Shown here: one piece after another, positions 43,275 to 53,590 of the stretch
Layout of the letters: every line of letters starts with the position of its first letter
Numbering within the stretch: position 1 is the stretch's first letter
Assembly: GCA_034003725.1 (NCBI GenBank)
Contig: JAVEYB010000009.1
Coordinates: 62,001 to 126,000 of the forward strand
Reading direction: 5' to 3'
DNA length: 64,000 nt
Origin: Candidatus Zixiibacteriota bacterium
GTDB lineage: Bacteria; Zixibacteria; MSB-5A5; GN15; FEB-12
Made by a program: the position numbers and the translations under genes
The notes under the pieces: model-generated
The model's input: the letters and a program-made list of their open reading frames with translations, nothing else
Told to the model about the DNA's origin: nothing
Databases searched by the model: none

Positions 43275-43599
43275 TTACTGGGACGAGGGCGTCAGTTCCT
43301 GCCCGATCTGCGGAGACGACATGGATGCCGATCACGAGGTGACGTGGGTGTTGCTGGGGACGATCGACGACAAGCTGTCGGCCGATTTCGCCCGTGAAAC
43401 GCTCGCCACGTACAACATTCCGGCGGTCGTGATCTCCAAGTCGGGATTCTTCGGCAATATCGGGCTGCCGCTCAATCCGTTTTACAACGCCAACGCCAGC
43501 CACACCTTCGAGGTGTCGGTGCCGTCGGAGTTCTCCGACGACGCCGCCCATATCCTCGACATGGTGGTCGGGCAGAAGTGGCGACGGAAAGAGCGCTGA
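43249..43599 (+). CDS. Zinc-ribbon / DUF2007-type small protein
   Basis: A 116-residue protein. Residues 4-22 hold two CxxC knuckles (CRTC and CPIC), a likely zinc ribbon. The rest resembles DUF2007 putative signal-transducing proteins: VLLGTIDDKLSADFARETLATYNIPAVV, then VSVPSEFSDDAAHILDMV. The GTG start at 43249 lies within the end of gcvPA, so the genes overlap by 26 bases and are translationally coupled. Function is unknown; its place between P-protein genes suggests co-expression with glycine cleavage. Confidence 0.7.
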   Translation: MEFCRTCHNYWDEGVSSCPICGDDMDADHEVTWVLLGTIDDKLSADFARETLATYNIPAVVISKSGFFGNIGLPLNPFYNANASHTFEVSVPSEFSDDAAHILDMVVGQKWRRKER

Positions 43600-43611
43600 G
43601 AGTTTGCGTGA

Positions 43612-43640
43612 TTGAAAGTGTAACGAGCCCGAGATACATA
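43612..43640 (+). promoter_or_regulatory. Candidate internal promoter before the thioredoxin-like selenoprotein gene
   Basis: TTGAAA (43612-43617), 17 bases, TACATA (43635-43640). Transcription would start near 43647, ahead of AAGGAG and the ATG at 43677. Confidence 0.4.
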
Positions 43641-43676
43641 CGGTAAGCGCACCCCGAACGGGGAAGGAGTAAACGT

Positions 43677-44573
43677 ATGAAACGAATCGCACTCACCGCG
43701 GTGCTGGCGATACTGGGCCTGCTGGCGGTCGGCGGCGCGTCCGCTCATACCGAACAGCCGCAGGCTGCGTCACCGCAGAAGGAAATGGCGCCTTTCTTCC
43801 GGGAATTCGATAAGGGCCTCGAGGCCGCTGTCGCCAAAGGACAGCATGTGTTCGTCGATTTCTATACCGATTGGTGAAAGTACTGCAAGATGCTGGACAC
43901 GGTCGTGTTCGTCGATTCTTCCGTCAAAGAGTATTTCACCAACGAGATGGTACTGGTAAAAGTCAACGCCGAGAAAGACACCCTGCTTGCACGGCGATTC
44001 CACGTGTCGGGATATCCGACCGCGGTTCTCGTGACCAACACGGGCGAAGAGGTCGACCGCATTGTCGGATACGCCCCGCCGGACGAGTACCTCAAGACGA
44101 TCAAGGACTACCGCAACGGTATCGGGACGCTCGATGATCTGCTGACGCAGGCGGGCGCCGGTCCGGATCGCGAGTTGTTCTACAAAGTCGCCGACAAATA
44201 CAAATACCGGGGCGGTGATTCCGCCGCGATCGCCTGGTATACGAAAGTTGTGGAGGCCGGAGAGCCGACCGACTCTCTTTCGGGCGAAGCCCGCATGGCT
44301 CTCGCGGATATGCACCGTCGCGCGAAAGAATATGACAAGTCCCTGGCGACCTTCGCGGCCATCAAGAATGATTTTGGTACCGGTAGGTTCGCGGAAGCCG
44401 CGGGTATCTGGACCGCCATCGTCTATCGCGCCATGGGCGATACGACCGCCGCGATAAATGCCTTTGAAGCGTTTATATCGTCGTATCCCGAATCCGAAGA
44501 TGTCGGCTATGCCAAGGCACAGGTCGAAAAACTGAAGAACCCGCCGCCGCCGAAAACCGACGGCAGCAAATAG
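43677..44573 (+). CDS. Exported thioredoxin-fold selenoprotein (predicted Sec at residue 67) with TPR-like C-terminal region
   Basis: AAGGAG precedes ATG 43677; residues 1-23 are a signal peptide (LTAVLAILGLLAVGGASA). The frame reads VFVDFYTDW, then TGA (43875-43877), then KYCKMLDTVVF without a frame change, and runs to 44573. Aligned with thioredoxins (usual WCxxC), the TGA replaces the first, nucleophilic Cys. The cis-Pro loop follows at GYPTAVLV. A hairpin 18 bases after the TGA fits a bacterial SECIS. The product would have 298 residues; the C-terminal half has TPR-like helices (SGEARMALADMHRRAKEYDKS inside 205-285). It probably acts in periplasmic thiol or peroxide chemistry. Automated annotation would split it into two ORFs. 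Confidence 0.85.
43878..43916 (+). promoter_or_regulatory. SECIS-like hairpin immediately after the in-frame TGA
   Basis: GGACAC (43895-43900) pairs perfectly with GTGTTC (43905-43910, one G-T pair), leaving a GGTC loop. The lower stem extends by U-G and G-C/U-G pairs around one mismatch. The loop begins 24 bases after the TGA and opens with GG. Bacterial SECIS elements place the loop about 16-37 bases downstream with a G among its first two bases. Confidence 0.7.
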
Positions 44574-44611
44574 GCGGGGCTCAGGATCGTAAGCAACCCG
44601 AAAGGACACGC

Positions 44612-46075
44612 GTGAGTTCTGTGGAATCGAAGCTGTTGATCTACGAGAAGTCGGCCCCGGGCCGTCGCGGTTACTCATTACCCGAAACCGAGCGCCCCGC
44701 CGGTGACATCATGGCCGCCATTCCGGAGAAATTCCGCCGCACGGCCGATGCCATGCTTCCGGAGGCGTCCGAGGGTGAGGTGATGAGGCATTTCGTGGGC
44801 CTGTCGGTGAAGAACCACCATATCGACAAGGGCTTTTATCCGCTCGGATCGTGCACCATGAAGTACAATCCGAAGGCGAACGAAGTCGCCGCGTCGCTGC
44901 CGGGATTTCGCTCCCTGCACCCGCTGGCGCCGGATGATTCCGTCCAGGGAATTCTTCAAGTCATGTACGATCTGAAGTCGTACCTCAAGGAAGTGTCGGG
45001 GTTCGCGGCGCTGTCGCTGCAGCCGGTCGCGGGCGCGCACGGCGAGTTCGCCGGCCTTTTGGTTATGCAGGCGTACCACCGCAAGAACGGCCAGATGCAG
45101 CGGACGAAGATCATCATCCCGGACTCCGCCCACGGTACGAACCCGGCCTCGGTAGCCGCGCTCGGCTGGAGCACGGTTCAGATCAAGTCGAATGAAAACG
45201 GCGTGATCACGCCGGAGGCGGTCGCGGCCGTGATGGATGACACCGTGGCGGGCATGATGACCACCAATCCGAACACGCTGGGGTTGTTCGAAAAGTATTG
45301 CAAGGAGATCGCCGACGTTGTGCACGCGGGGGGCGGCCTGATGTATATGGACGGCGCGAACCTCAACGCCAACATGGGGATCTTTCGACCGGCCGATGTC
45401 GGGTTCGATATCATGCATTTCAACCTGCACAAGACGTTCTCCACGCCGCACGGCGGCGGCGGCCCGGGCGCCGGCGCGGTCGGGGTGACGGCCGAACTGG
45501 ACAGGTTCCTGCCGTGTCCGGTGCTGCAGAAAAGCGAACAGGGTGAATACTACTTCGATTACGATCGTCCGGATTCCATCGGACGCATGCATTCGTTTTA
45601 TGGCAATGTCGGCAACATGATTCGGGCGTACGCCTACATCAAGTCGCTCGGCGGAGAGGGGCTCCGGACAGCATCGGAAAACGCCGTTCTCAACGCCAAC
45701 TACCTCAAGGCGCTCCTGAAGAATGATTTCGACCTGCCATACTCCGCCCACTGCATGCATGAATTCGTCATTTCCGGCAATCGCCAGAAGAAACTGGGCG
45801 TCAAGACCCTGGACATCTCCAAGCGTCTGCTGGATTTCGGCGTCCATTCGCCGACCAACTACTTCCCGCTGATCGTGCCGGAAGCCATGATGATCGAGCC
45901 GACTGAAACCGAGTCGCGTGAGACGCTGGAACAGTTTGCCGCCATTATGAAACAAATCGCCCGGGAAGCGGAGACCGATCCCGACCTGGTCAAAAACGCG
46001 CCGTACGACACCCCGGTGCGGCGTCTTGACGAAGCTGGCGCCGCCCGCACGCTGGATATCCAGTATACGGGGTAG
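44612..46075 (+). CDS. gcvPB: Glycine dehydrogenase (decarboxylating) subunit 2
   Basis: A 487-residue catalytic half of the P protein. It has KGFYPLGSCTMKYNPK near the start, the substrate region QPVAGAHGEFAGLL, and the PLP-binding Lys in DIMHFNLHKTFSTPHGGGGPG. It releases CO2 from glycine and passes the aminomethyl group to GcvH. GTG 44612 follows GAAAGGA. The gene is separated from gcvPA by the DUF2007 and selenoprotein genes, an uncommon order. A hairpin terminator begins 24 bases after its stop. Confidence 0.95.
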   Translation: MSSVESKLLIYEKSAPGRRGYSLPETERPAGDIMAAIPEKFRRTADAMLPEASEGEVMRHFVGLSVKNHHIDKGFYPLGSCTMKYNPKANEVAASLPGFRSLHPLAPDDSVQGILQVMYDLKSYLKEVSGFAALSLQPVAGAHGEFAGLLVMQAYHRKNGQMQRTKIIIPDSAHGTNPASVAALGWSTVQIKSNENGVITPEAVAAVMDDTVAGMMTTNPNTLGLFEKYCKEIADVVHAGGGLMYMDGANLNANMGIFRPADVGFDIMHFNLHKTFSTPHGGGGPGAGAVGVTAELDRFLPCPVLQKSEQGEYYFDYDRPDSIGRMHSFYGNVGNMIRAYAYIKSLGGEGLRTASENAVLNANYLKALLKNDFDLPYSAHCMHEFVISGNRQKKLGVKTLDISKRLLDFGVHSPTNYFPLIVPEAMMIEPTETESRETLEQFAAIMKQIAREAETDPDLVKNAPYDTPVRRLDEAGAARTLDIQYTG

Positions 46076-46098
46076 CGCATTTCGAGCTTGCCTGATGC

Positions 46099-46135
46099 GG
46101 CCGATCACCCCTCTTTGGGGCGATCGGCCTTTCTT
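46099..46135 (+). terminator. Terminator hairpin abutting the ECF ATPase start
   Basis: GGCCGATC (46099-46106) pairs with GATCGGCC (46122-46129), with an inner CCCC/GGGG stem (46108-46111 and 46117-46120) and a TCTTT loop. TTTCTT follows, running straight into the ATG at 46136. Confidence 0.85.
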
Positions 46136-47605
46136 ATGATTGATTGTCACGACGTCACATTTCGATATCCCGAAGCAGTTGCGGATTCGCTTCGCTCCGT
46201 CTCGTTCAGCGTTCGATCCGGCGAGTCGCTCGTCGTGATGGGCTCCAACGGCTCCGGCAAATCAACGCTTGGTTTGCTCATCGCCGGTTTGCTCACACCG
46301 ACCTCCGGGGAAATCCGCCGCTTGTACGGCGCCGATAACGGCGGCTTCCCGCCCGTCGGCATGCTGTTCCAGAATCCCGACAACCAGATGGTCTCCGTGC
46401 AGGTCGACAAGGAAATTGCTTTCGCCCTGGAGAATCAGGCCGTGCCGATGAGTCGAATGGAGCCGATGGTAAACGATACGCTCAGTTCGTTTGGAATCGA
46501 GCGGCTCGCGCGGCGCCTGACTTCGGAGTTGTCCGGCGGCGAGAAACAGCGCGTGGCGCTGGCTTCGCTCATGGTCTACCGCCCGCCGATTCTCGTACTC
46601 GACGAGCCGGATTCGTATCTCGATGTTGCCGGGCGGCGCATGCTCCGACAGGAACTCGAGCGCCTGCACCGCGAACAGCCGGAGCTCATCGAGATCCGCA
46701 TCACCCAGTATCCGGGAGTCGCCCGCCGTTACTCTCGCATGCTGTTGCTTCACTCCGGGAGAATCGTCGACGACGGTTCGCCGGATCACGTGTTGCGCAC
46801 CTCGGGCCTCTTCGGAAATTCGTCAACGGCCGCACCCCCAACGATAGCCGACACAAAAGGCGCCGCCGATGCACGGGCTCCCGAAGCACGGCTGCTGGTG
46901 CGTGATGTCAGCTTTGCCTTTGAACGGAAGCATCCGGTACTGGACCGGGTCAGTTTTGAGATTTTTCCCGGTCATATCACAGGGGTGGTCGGTCCAACCG
47001 GCTCAGGAAAAAGCACGCTTGGCCTGCTGTTGGCCGGCGTGTTGCCCCCCGACACGGGGACTGTCGAGCTCTGCCGTGCTGATGGGACCACGGCGACCGG
47101 CGCGGCTCGTGCCGGGGTTGTGGCCGCTGTCCTGCAGCAGCCGGAGCGGCAATTCTTCCTGCCTACCTGCGCCGAGGAAATCGCCTTTGGGCCCGCGAAC
47201 AAGGGCCGTATACTGGATGAAACCGAGATAGATCTACACCTCAATAGGGTTGGCCTTGCTCCCGACCGGTTTCGCGGCCGTGATCCGCTTACATTGTCGA
47301 TGGGGGAAAAACGGCGTCTGGCATTCGCAGTGATTATGGCGTTGGGACCGGCTTTTATCGTTTTCGACGAACCGACGGCCGGGCTCGATCCCGATGGCGT
47401 GGAGCGCTTTATAGCTATCGCTCGCGAGTCCGCACGTCGCGGTCTTGGCGTTGTGATCATTACCCACGAGCTACCGGTCATCCGCGAACTGGTCGACCGG
47501 GTTCTGATGCTTCCGGGCGACGGCTCGGTTGAGGAACTTTCGGCCGAAGCATTTCTGGCGGATCCCGAGCGCCGGGCGGCGGTATCGAGTGCATTCGAAC
47601 GTTGA
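46136..47605 (+). CDS. Energy-coupling factor transporter, fused tandem ATPase (EcfA1-EcfA2 type)
   Basis: A 489-residue protein with two complete ABC ATPase domains. Domain 1: Walker A GSNGSGKST (~residue 40), signature LSGGEKQRV, Walker B ILVLDEPDS. Domain 2: Walker A GPTGSGKST (~residue 290), LSMGEKRRL, FIVFDEPTAGLD. ECF systems import vitamins or metals using two ATPases, an EcfT scaffold and a substrate-binding S protein. Here the ATPases are fused as in YkoD, but no EcfT or S gene is adjacent, so the substrate is unknown. The ATG at 46136 has no ribosome site and begins right at the end of a terminator hairpin. Cobalt, nickel, thiamine and pyridine vitamins are possible substrates. Confidence 0.85.
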   Translation: MIDCHDVTFRYPEAVADSLRSVSFSVRSGESLVVMGSNGSGKSTLGLLIAGLLTPTSGEIRRLYGADNGGFPPVGMLFQNPDNQMVSVQVDKEIAFALENQAVPMSRMEPMVNDTLSSFGIERLARRLTSELSGGEKQRVALASLMVYRPPILVLDEPDSYLDVAGRRMLRQELERLHREQPELIEIRITQYPGVARRYSRMLLLHSGRIVDDGSPDHVLRTSGLFGNSSTAAPPTIADTKGAADARAPEARLLVRDVSFAFERKHPVLDRVSFEIFPGHITGVVGPTGSGKSTLGLLLAGVLPPDTGTVELCRADGTTATGAARAGVVAAVLQQPERQFFLPTCAEEIAFGPANKGRILDETEIDLHLNRVGLAPDRFRGRDPLTLSMGEKRRLAFAVIMALGPAFIVFDEPTAGLDPDGVERFIAIARESARRGLGVVIITHELPVIRELVDRVLMLPGDGSVEELSAEAFLADPERRAAVSSAFER

Positions 47606-47639
47606 GCGCACTTCCGGTCAGCTTTTTCCCTCGGGAGAC

Positions 47640-47667
47640 TTGACAGCCGCCGGCCAACCATTATACT
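47640..47667 (+). promoter_or_regulatory. Strong promoter of the pyr operon
   Basis: TTGACA (47640-47645), 16 bases, TATACT (47662-47667). Transcription should start near 47674, giving a leader of about 170 bases before pyrR. A small hairpin, ACCGGG-ACAGG-CCCGGT (47682-47698), opens the leader. Confidence 0.75.
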
Positions 47668-47710
47668 CCAACCGGCGCGACACCGGGACAGGCCCGGTCC
47701 AGCAGCCGCA

Positions 47711-47748
47711 AAACCTTTTAAGGTGATCCGGCGAGGTCACTAAGGGTT
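47711..47748 (+). promoter_or_regulatory. PyrR-binding RNA hairpin in the pyr leader
   Basis: GTGA-TCCGGCGAGG-TCAC (47723-47740) closely matches the PyrR binding loop consensus (UCCNGNGAGG on a short stem). An outer stem, AACCTTTTA with TAAGGGTT, encloses it with a purine-rich internal loop. PyrR binds such hairpins when UMP is high. No terminator or antiterminator pair follows, so control may act on translation instead of termination. Confidence 0.75.
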
Positions 47749-47755
47749 GGTCTTC

Positions 47756-49362
<1,607 letters not shown>

Positions 49363-49366
<4 letters not shown>

Positions 49367-50670
49367 GTAACGCACCGTTTGATATGATAATCTCCGGCGG
49401 CCGGGTGATCGACCCGGCGCTGGGATTCGGTAAAGACGCCCACGTCCTCATAAAAGACGGCAGAATCGCCGGTATCGAGAACGACATCCAGAAGCTCGGC
49501 GATTCGACCGGCGCCACCGTGATTGACGCGTCGGGTATGCTTGTCGTTCCGGGACTGATCGATGTCCACGTCCATTTGCGCGAGCCCGGTCGCGAAGACG
49601 AGGAAACGGTTGAATCCGGCTGTCGGGCCGCTGCCGCCGGTGGATTCACCGCGGTGTGCTGCATGCCCAATACCACCCCGCGCATCGACAATCAGGAGAC
49701 CGTTCTGTTCGTCCAGGACCGCGCGAAAAACGCCGACGCGCGCGTGTATGTGGTCGGCGCGATTACCAAAGGCAGCGAAGGCAAGGAGCTCTCCGAGATC
49801 GGTGATCTGGTGAAAGTGGGCGCGGTTGCCATCACCGACGACGGCCGGTGGGTGGAAAACTCCGAAATCATGCGCCGGGCCATGGAATATTCCAAGATGT
49901 TTAACATCCCGGTCATGGACCATGCCGAAGAGTCGACGCTCTGCGCGGGTGGCATCATGAACGAATCATTTGAATCGACCCGCCTGGGCCTTCGCGGCCG
50001 CCCCGCCGTGGCCGAAGAGATCGCCGTTATGCGCGATATCGCGCTGTGTCGTACGACCGGCGCCCGGCTGCATATTCAGCACCTGTCGACCAGGCGCGCC
50101 GTCGATGTGGTCCGCGCCGCCAAGGCCGAAGGAATCCGCGTCACGACCGAAGCGTGCCCCCATCACTTTGTCCTCACCGACGAAGCGATCGCAAAGGAGT
50201 TCAACACCTGCCTGCGCGTCAATCCGCCGCTGCGTACGGCCAACGACCGCGAGGCTATTATCGAGGGGCTGATCGACGGCACCATCGACTGTATCGCCTC
50301 GGATCACGCCCCGCACGCGGAAGAGGAAAAGGACTGCGAATTCGATCTTGCCCCGGCCGGCATGATCGGGCTGGAAACGACGCTCGGCCTGGTCAAAACG
50401 TATCTCATCGACAAAGGATACCTGACCTGGGCCGACGCTATCGCGAAAATGACGATCAACCCGGCGCGCGTGTTCGGGCTGCCGGGGGGAACGCTCAAAA
50501 CCGGCTCGCCCGCGGATATCACGATTATCGATCCTGACGCGCCGTGGACGGTGGACAAAAAGAGATTCCGCTCGATGTCTCACAATTCGCCGTTTATCGG
50601 ATGGAAGCTGCAGGGACAGGTCTTCCGGACCATTCTCGGCGGGCGAGTCGTGTTCGCGAGAGAAGAATAG
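49363..50670 (+). CDS. pyrC: Dihydroorotase
   Basis: A 435-residue class I dihydroorotase-type amidohydrolase. Zinc ligands: HVHLREPG near residue 65, an Asp/Lys region at residue ~150 (VKVGAVAITDDGRW), MDHAEE, HIQHLST and the catalytic Asp in ASDHAPHAEEEKD. It closes carbamoyl aspartate to dihydroorotate. The Lys usually carboxylated between the metals is replaced locally in AITDDG, as in Asp-type members. The allantoinase family is related, but the pyrRB context decides. Confidence 0.95.
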
Positions 50671-50680
50671 GAGACATACC

Positions 50681-51340
50681 ATGCTGGTGCGACTGGTGCA
50701 AAAGGACGTCGGCGTCACTAACCTGATTCCATATATCGAGACGGCCGAGGCCGACGGCGTCGATCTCATCTGTTTCAGCGAACTGGCCACGACCGGGTGC
50801 CTGTACGAGCGACGCGAAGTCGTGCCGCTGGAAGCCGTGCTGGCGTCGTTCGCGCCCTACGACCTTCGGATTCTCACCGGGGTGGCGTACCTCTCGCAGG
50901 ATGGCCTGCGCAACGCGTGCGTCTATTACCGCCAGGGTTTCAGCCAGTTGTACCACAAGGTCAATCTGTTCGAACCGTTCAATGAGCATCGTGTCTACAC
51001 GCCCGGCGATGAAACCGGCATCTGGCAGACCGATCTCGGCGCCGTCGGGGTGGCCATCTGCTACGATGCGCGGTTTGTGTCGCTGTTTGAAGACATGAAG
51101 CGAGCAGGGGCGAAGATGATCTTTGTCCCTGCCGCCTTCCCCCTCGAGCGGGTCGATGTTTATCGTTCGCTGCTGATCGAACACGCCAGAATGACGAAAG
51201 CCACCGTGTTCGGCATTAATGCGGTCGGCAGCGACGGTCGAAACGTATTCGGCGGTAATTCCATCGCCGTTTCGCCCGACGGTACGGTGCTGGCCGAGGC
51301 GGCGCGTGACCGCGAGCAGGTAATTGATGTAAGAGTATAG
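50681..51340 (+). CDS. Carbon-nitrogen hydrolase (nitrilase superfamily)
   Basis: A 219-residue protein with the Glu-Lys-Cys triad in order: E34 (CFSELATTG), K93 (YHKVNLFEP) and C127 (AICYDARF). It belongs to the omega-amidase/carbamoylase-like side of the superfamily. It is shorter than the usual 260-290 residues, lacking part of the N-terminal strand region and C-terminal extension. ATG 50681 follows AGGAGA, ten bases after pyrC. Its place after pyrC may hint at amide or carbamoyl metabolism linked to pyrimidines, but the substrate is not predictable. Confidence 0.82.
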   Translation: MLVRLVQKDVGVTNLIPYIETAEADGVDLICFSELATTGCLYERREVVPLEAVLASFAPYDLRILTGVAYLSQDGLRNACVYYRQGFSQLYHKVNLFEPFNEHRVYTPGDETGIWQTDLGAVGVAICYDARFVSLFEDMKRAGAKMIFVPAAFPLERVDVYRSLLIEHARMTKATVFGINAVGSDGRNVFGGNSIAVSPDGTVLAEAARDREQVIDVRV

Positions 51341-51353
51341 ACGGGCAGGCGGC

Positions 51354-51382
51354 TTGACTCCCGACGCCGGTCGTTCTATCTT
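51354..51382 (+). promoter_or_regulatory. Promoter for the glycosylation cluster
   Basis: TTGACT (51354-51359), 17 bases, TATCTT (51377-51382), just after the nitrilase-like gene and about 60 bases before the GT39-like gene. Confidence 0.6.
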
Positions 51383-51442
51383 GCGCTTCAAATCCCCAGC
51401 TTTGAAGGTAATCGCACGGAAGCCATCGCCGGACGGTAGAAG

Positions 51443-53590
51443 ATGTCGCGCCGATTTGAACGGATACTCACGCTCGCAGCTTTTCTCCTCATAATCGTTG
51501 TCCGTACGTACCACCTGGGCGCCGACCCGCCGATCGGTTTGACCTTCTCGACCGGCATTTACACCGATACCCCAGCATACACGCTGTTCGCCAAGCACTA
51601 CGTGCAGACGGGGGAATTCAATCCGTTCGACGATCAGCGGATGACCTTCTTTTTGAACTCGAGCGTCACACTCGTCGCGACGATCGTGTTCGGCCTTCTG
51701 GGTGTCAGCGTGTTCACGTCTCATCTGGTGGGGTTGCTGTTCTCGCTCGCCTCGCTGCTACTGTTCTATCTCGTGATGAGGCGGTGCGCGTCGCCGACAG
51801 TCGCTCTTGTCTTCCTGTTACTGGCCGGTCTGAACTACAACCTCGTCGCGTATGGACGATTCCCGTTTCTCGAGCACGCCATGGCGCTCGGCGCGTTCGG
51901 CGCCCTCGCGTCCGTCATGTACTGGCGCGGCAGTGCGGGGCACGCTGTCGGCGGAGCGTTGCTTGCCGCCGGCATATTCTTCGGCAAAGTCATCGGAATT
52001 GTCTTTCTCTTTCCCTTTGCCTGTTATTTTCTCTTCCAACTTTTCGTTCAGCATCGCAACGAACCGACCCACACACTCCGCCCCGTAATCGCCTTCCTGG
52101 CAGGCTTTGCGGTGGTCGCGGCTGCATGGTACGTGTTCGCGTACGCTCCGTATCAGGCGGAGGTCAGCGATTACCTGCAGGAACACAGTGTCGCCCTCTA
52201 CGGCTCTCCCGAAGGACTTGAGTCGCTCGATAAGTTCGTCTACAAAATGGTCACGTTCGGCGTATCCTCGAACCTGCTCGAACGTATGATCGCCCCGGCC
52301 CTGCTGGGCGTCGGATTCCTGTTGGCCGTGTTGCTGGTTCTCGTGCGGCCGTCGTTCTGGAAGACCCGGCAGTCGTGGTTGAACGCCGGCCACGTGTTTG
52401 TCGCCGCGATGATTATCGCGTTTTATGGCTCCCTGATGATTTGGAACTACCAGCCGCTTCGGTACCAGATCGTACTTATCTATCCCGTCTGCGCGGCGGC
52501 GGCACTCGTGGTGGTGGCGATGTGGGAGAAGGTCCGCGACGGCCTGCCGGAGCGGATTCCCTGGTGGTACTATCCGATCATGTATCCGCTTGTGCTGGTC
52601 GTCGTCTACCATCTGTCGGGTGCGGTAATCGAAGCCATCAGCGGCGACTTCTATTTTGACGACATCAAGTATGCGGTAGCTCTGGCGACGGCGGCCCTGG
52701 TTGGCGTATTGCCGATTGTAATCGCAGCATATCGAAAAATCGCCCCCGGTTCGGTCACGCTGCTCGCTCGGACGGTCGCGGCAGCCGCACTGCTGGCAAC
52801 CGTCGGGCACGGCTTCTATGACTTCGCGACCTGGGTCAACAAGGCGACCTATACCGAGCGGGACACAGGCCGGGAACTGGGTCACCTGCTTTCCCCGGGG
52901 GCGGTCCTGTCCGGTCCGTTCGGCCCTGCCCTCGCACTGGAAAACAACTTGCAGGCCGTGATACACATGTTCGGGGTGACTCGGCCCGACCCGAACTTGT
53001 TACGTGTCTTTCCGATGACTCACCTGATCCTCGACCAGTCCAACGAGGACCGCGCACGTGAAGATTATCCCGAGGTTTTCCGCGATGCGCTCCACGTTGC
53101 GACCCTTCGGGTCGGCAAAGTACAGCTTCGACTGTTTAATATCGCCCATGTCACCGGAAACGCGGTGGCCGGCCGGTACCGGGAGTCGCTGTTCGAGCAG
53201 GGGGCTGCGGCCCTCCAGGAGGGTCAAAAACTGGCCGGGGCCGATCTGATTCATCGCTTCAACCAGCAACACCCCGACAACTACAGCGGTCATCTGGTCG
53301 AGGCCTCCATCACCCAGGCCGCCGGCCGGTGGGACATGGCCGAAGAGCGCTACAAAAAAGCGGTTGAGTTTTCTCCGACCAATTATGTTCTTTACGAACG
53401 GCTGGCAACCTTCTATCAGGAACGCTATGCCGCGTTCGGCAATCCTGCCGACAAAGAAAAAGGACTGGAGAATTTCAGCCGGGCCATGTTTTATGCCCCC
53501 GTGGCGCAGCATATCGCTCCGAAATATCACCGGTTACAGGTCAGTGAACCATGGCAGCTGAGAGATACAACTTCATCGTCTCAACCATAG
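51443..53590 (+). CDS. GT39-like membrane glycosyltransferase with TPR-like C-terminal domain
   Basis: A 715-residue protein with about 11-12 membrane helices in residues 1-450. After the first helix comes a short acidic loop (FSTGIYTDTPAYTLFAKHYV), typical of GT-C enzymes that use polyprenyl-phosphate sugars. After residue ~580 come TPR-like pairs (QGAAALQEGQKLAGADLIHRF, DMAEERYKKAVEFSPTNYVLY, LENFSRAMFYAP). GT39 relatives with cytosolic or periplasmic TPRs exist; the TPR may bind an acceptor. The acceptor and sugar are unknown. The stop overlaps the next gene by 40 bases, indicating coupling. Confidence 0.75.
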   Translation: MSRRFERILTLAAFLLIIVVRTYHLGADPPIGLTFSTGIYTDTPAYTLFAKHYVQTGEFNPFDDQRMTFFLNSSVTLVATIVFGLLGVSVFTSHLVGLLFSLASLLLFYLVMRRCASPTVALVFLLLAGLNYNLVAYGRFPFLEHAMALGAFGALASVMYWRGSAGHAVGGALLAAGIFFGKVIGIVFLFPFACYFLFQLFVQHRNEPTHTLRPVIAFLAGFAVVAAAWYVFAYAPYQAEVSDYLQEHSVALYGSPEGLESLDKFVYKMVTFGVSSNLLERMIAPALLGVGFLLAVLLVLVRPSFWKTRQSWLNAGHVFVAAMIIAFYGSLMIWNYQPLRYQIVLIYPVCAAAALVVVAMWEKVRDGLPERIPWWYYPIMYPLVLVVVYHLSGAVIEAISGDFYFDDIKYAVALATAALVGVLPIVIAAYRKIAPGSVTLLARTVAAAALLATVGHGFYDFATWVNKATYTERDTGRELGHLLSPGAVLSGPFGPALALENNLQAVIHMFGVTRPDPNLLRVFPMTHLILDQSNEDRAREDYPEVFRDALHVATLRVGKVQLRLFNIAHVTGNAVAGRYRESLFEQGAAALQEGQKLAGADLIHRFNQQHPDNYSGHLVEASITQAAGRWDMAEERYKKAVEFSPTNYVLYERLATFYQERYAAFGNPADKEKGLENFSRAMFYAPVAQHIAPKYHRLQVSEPWQLRDTTSSSQP

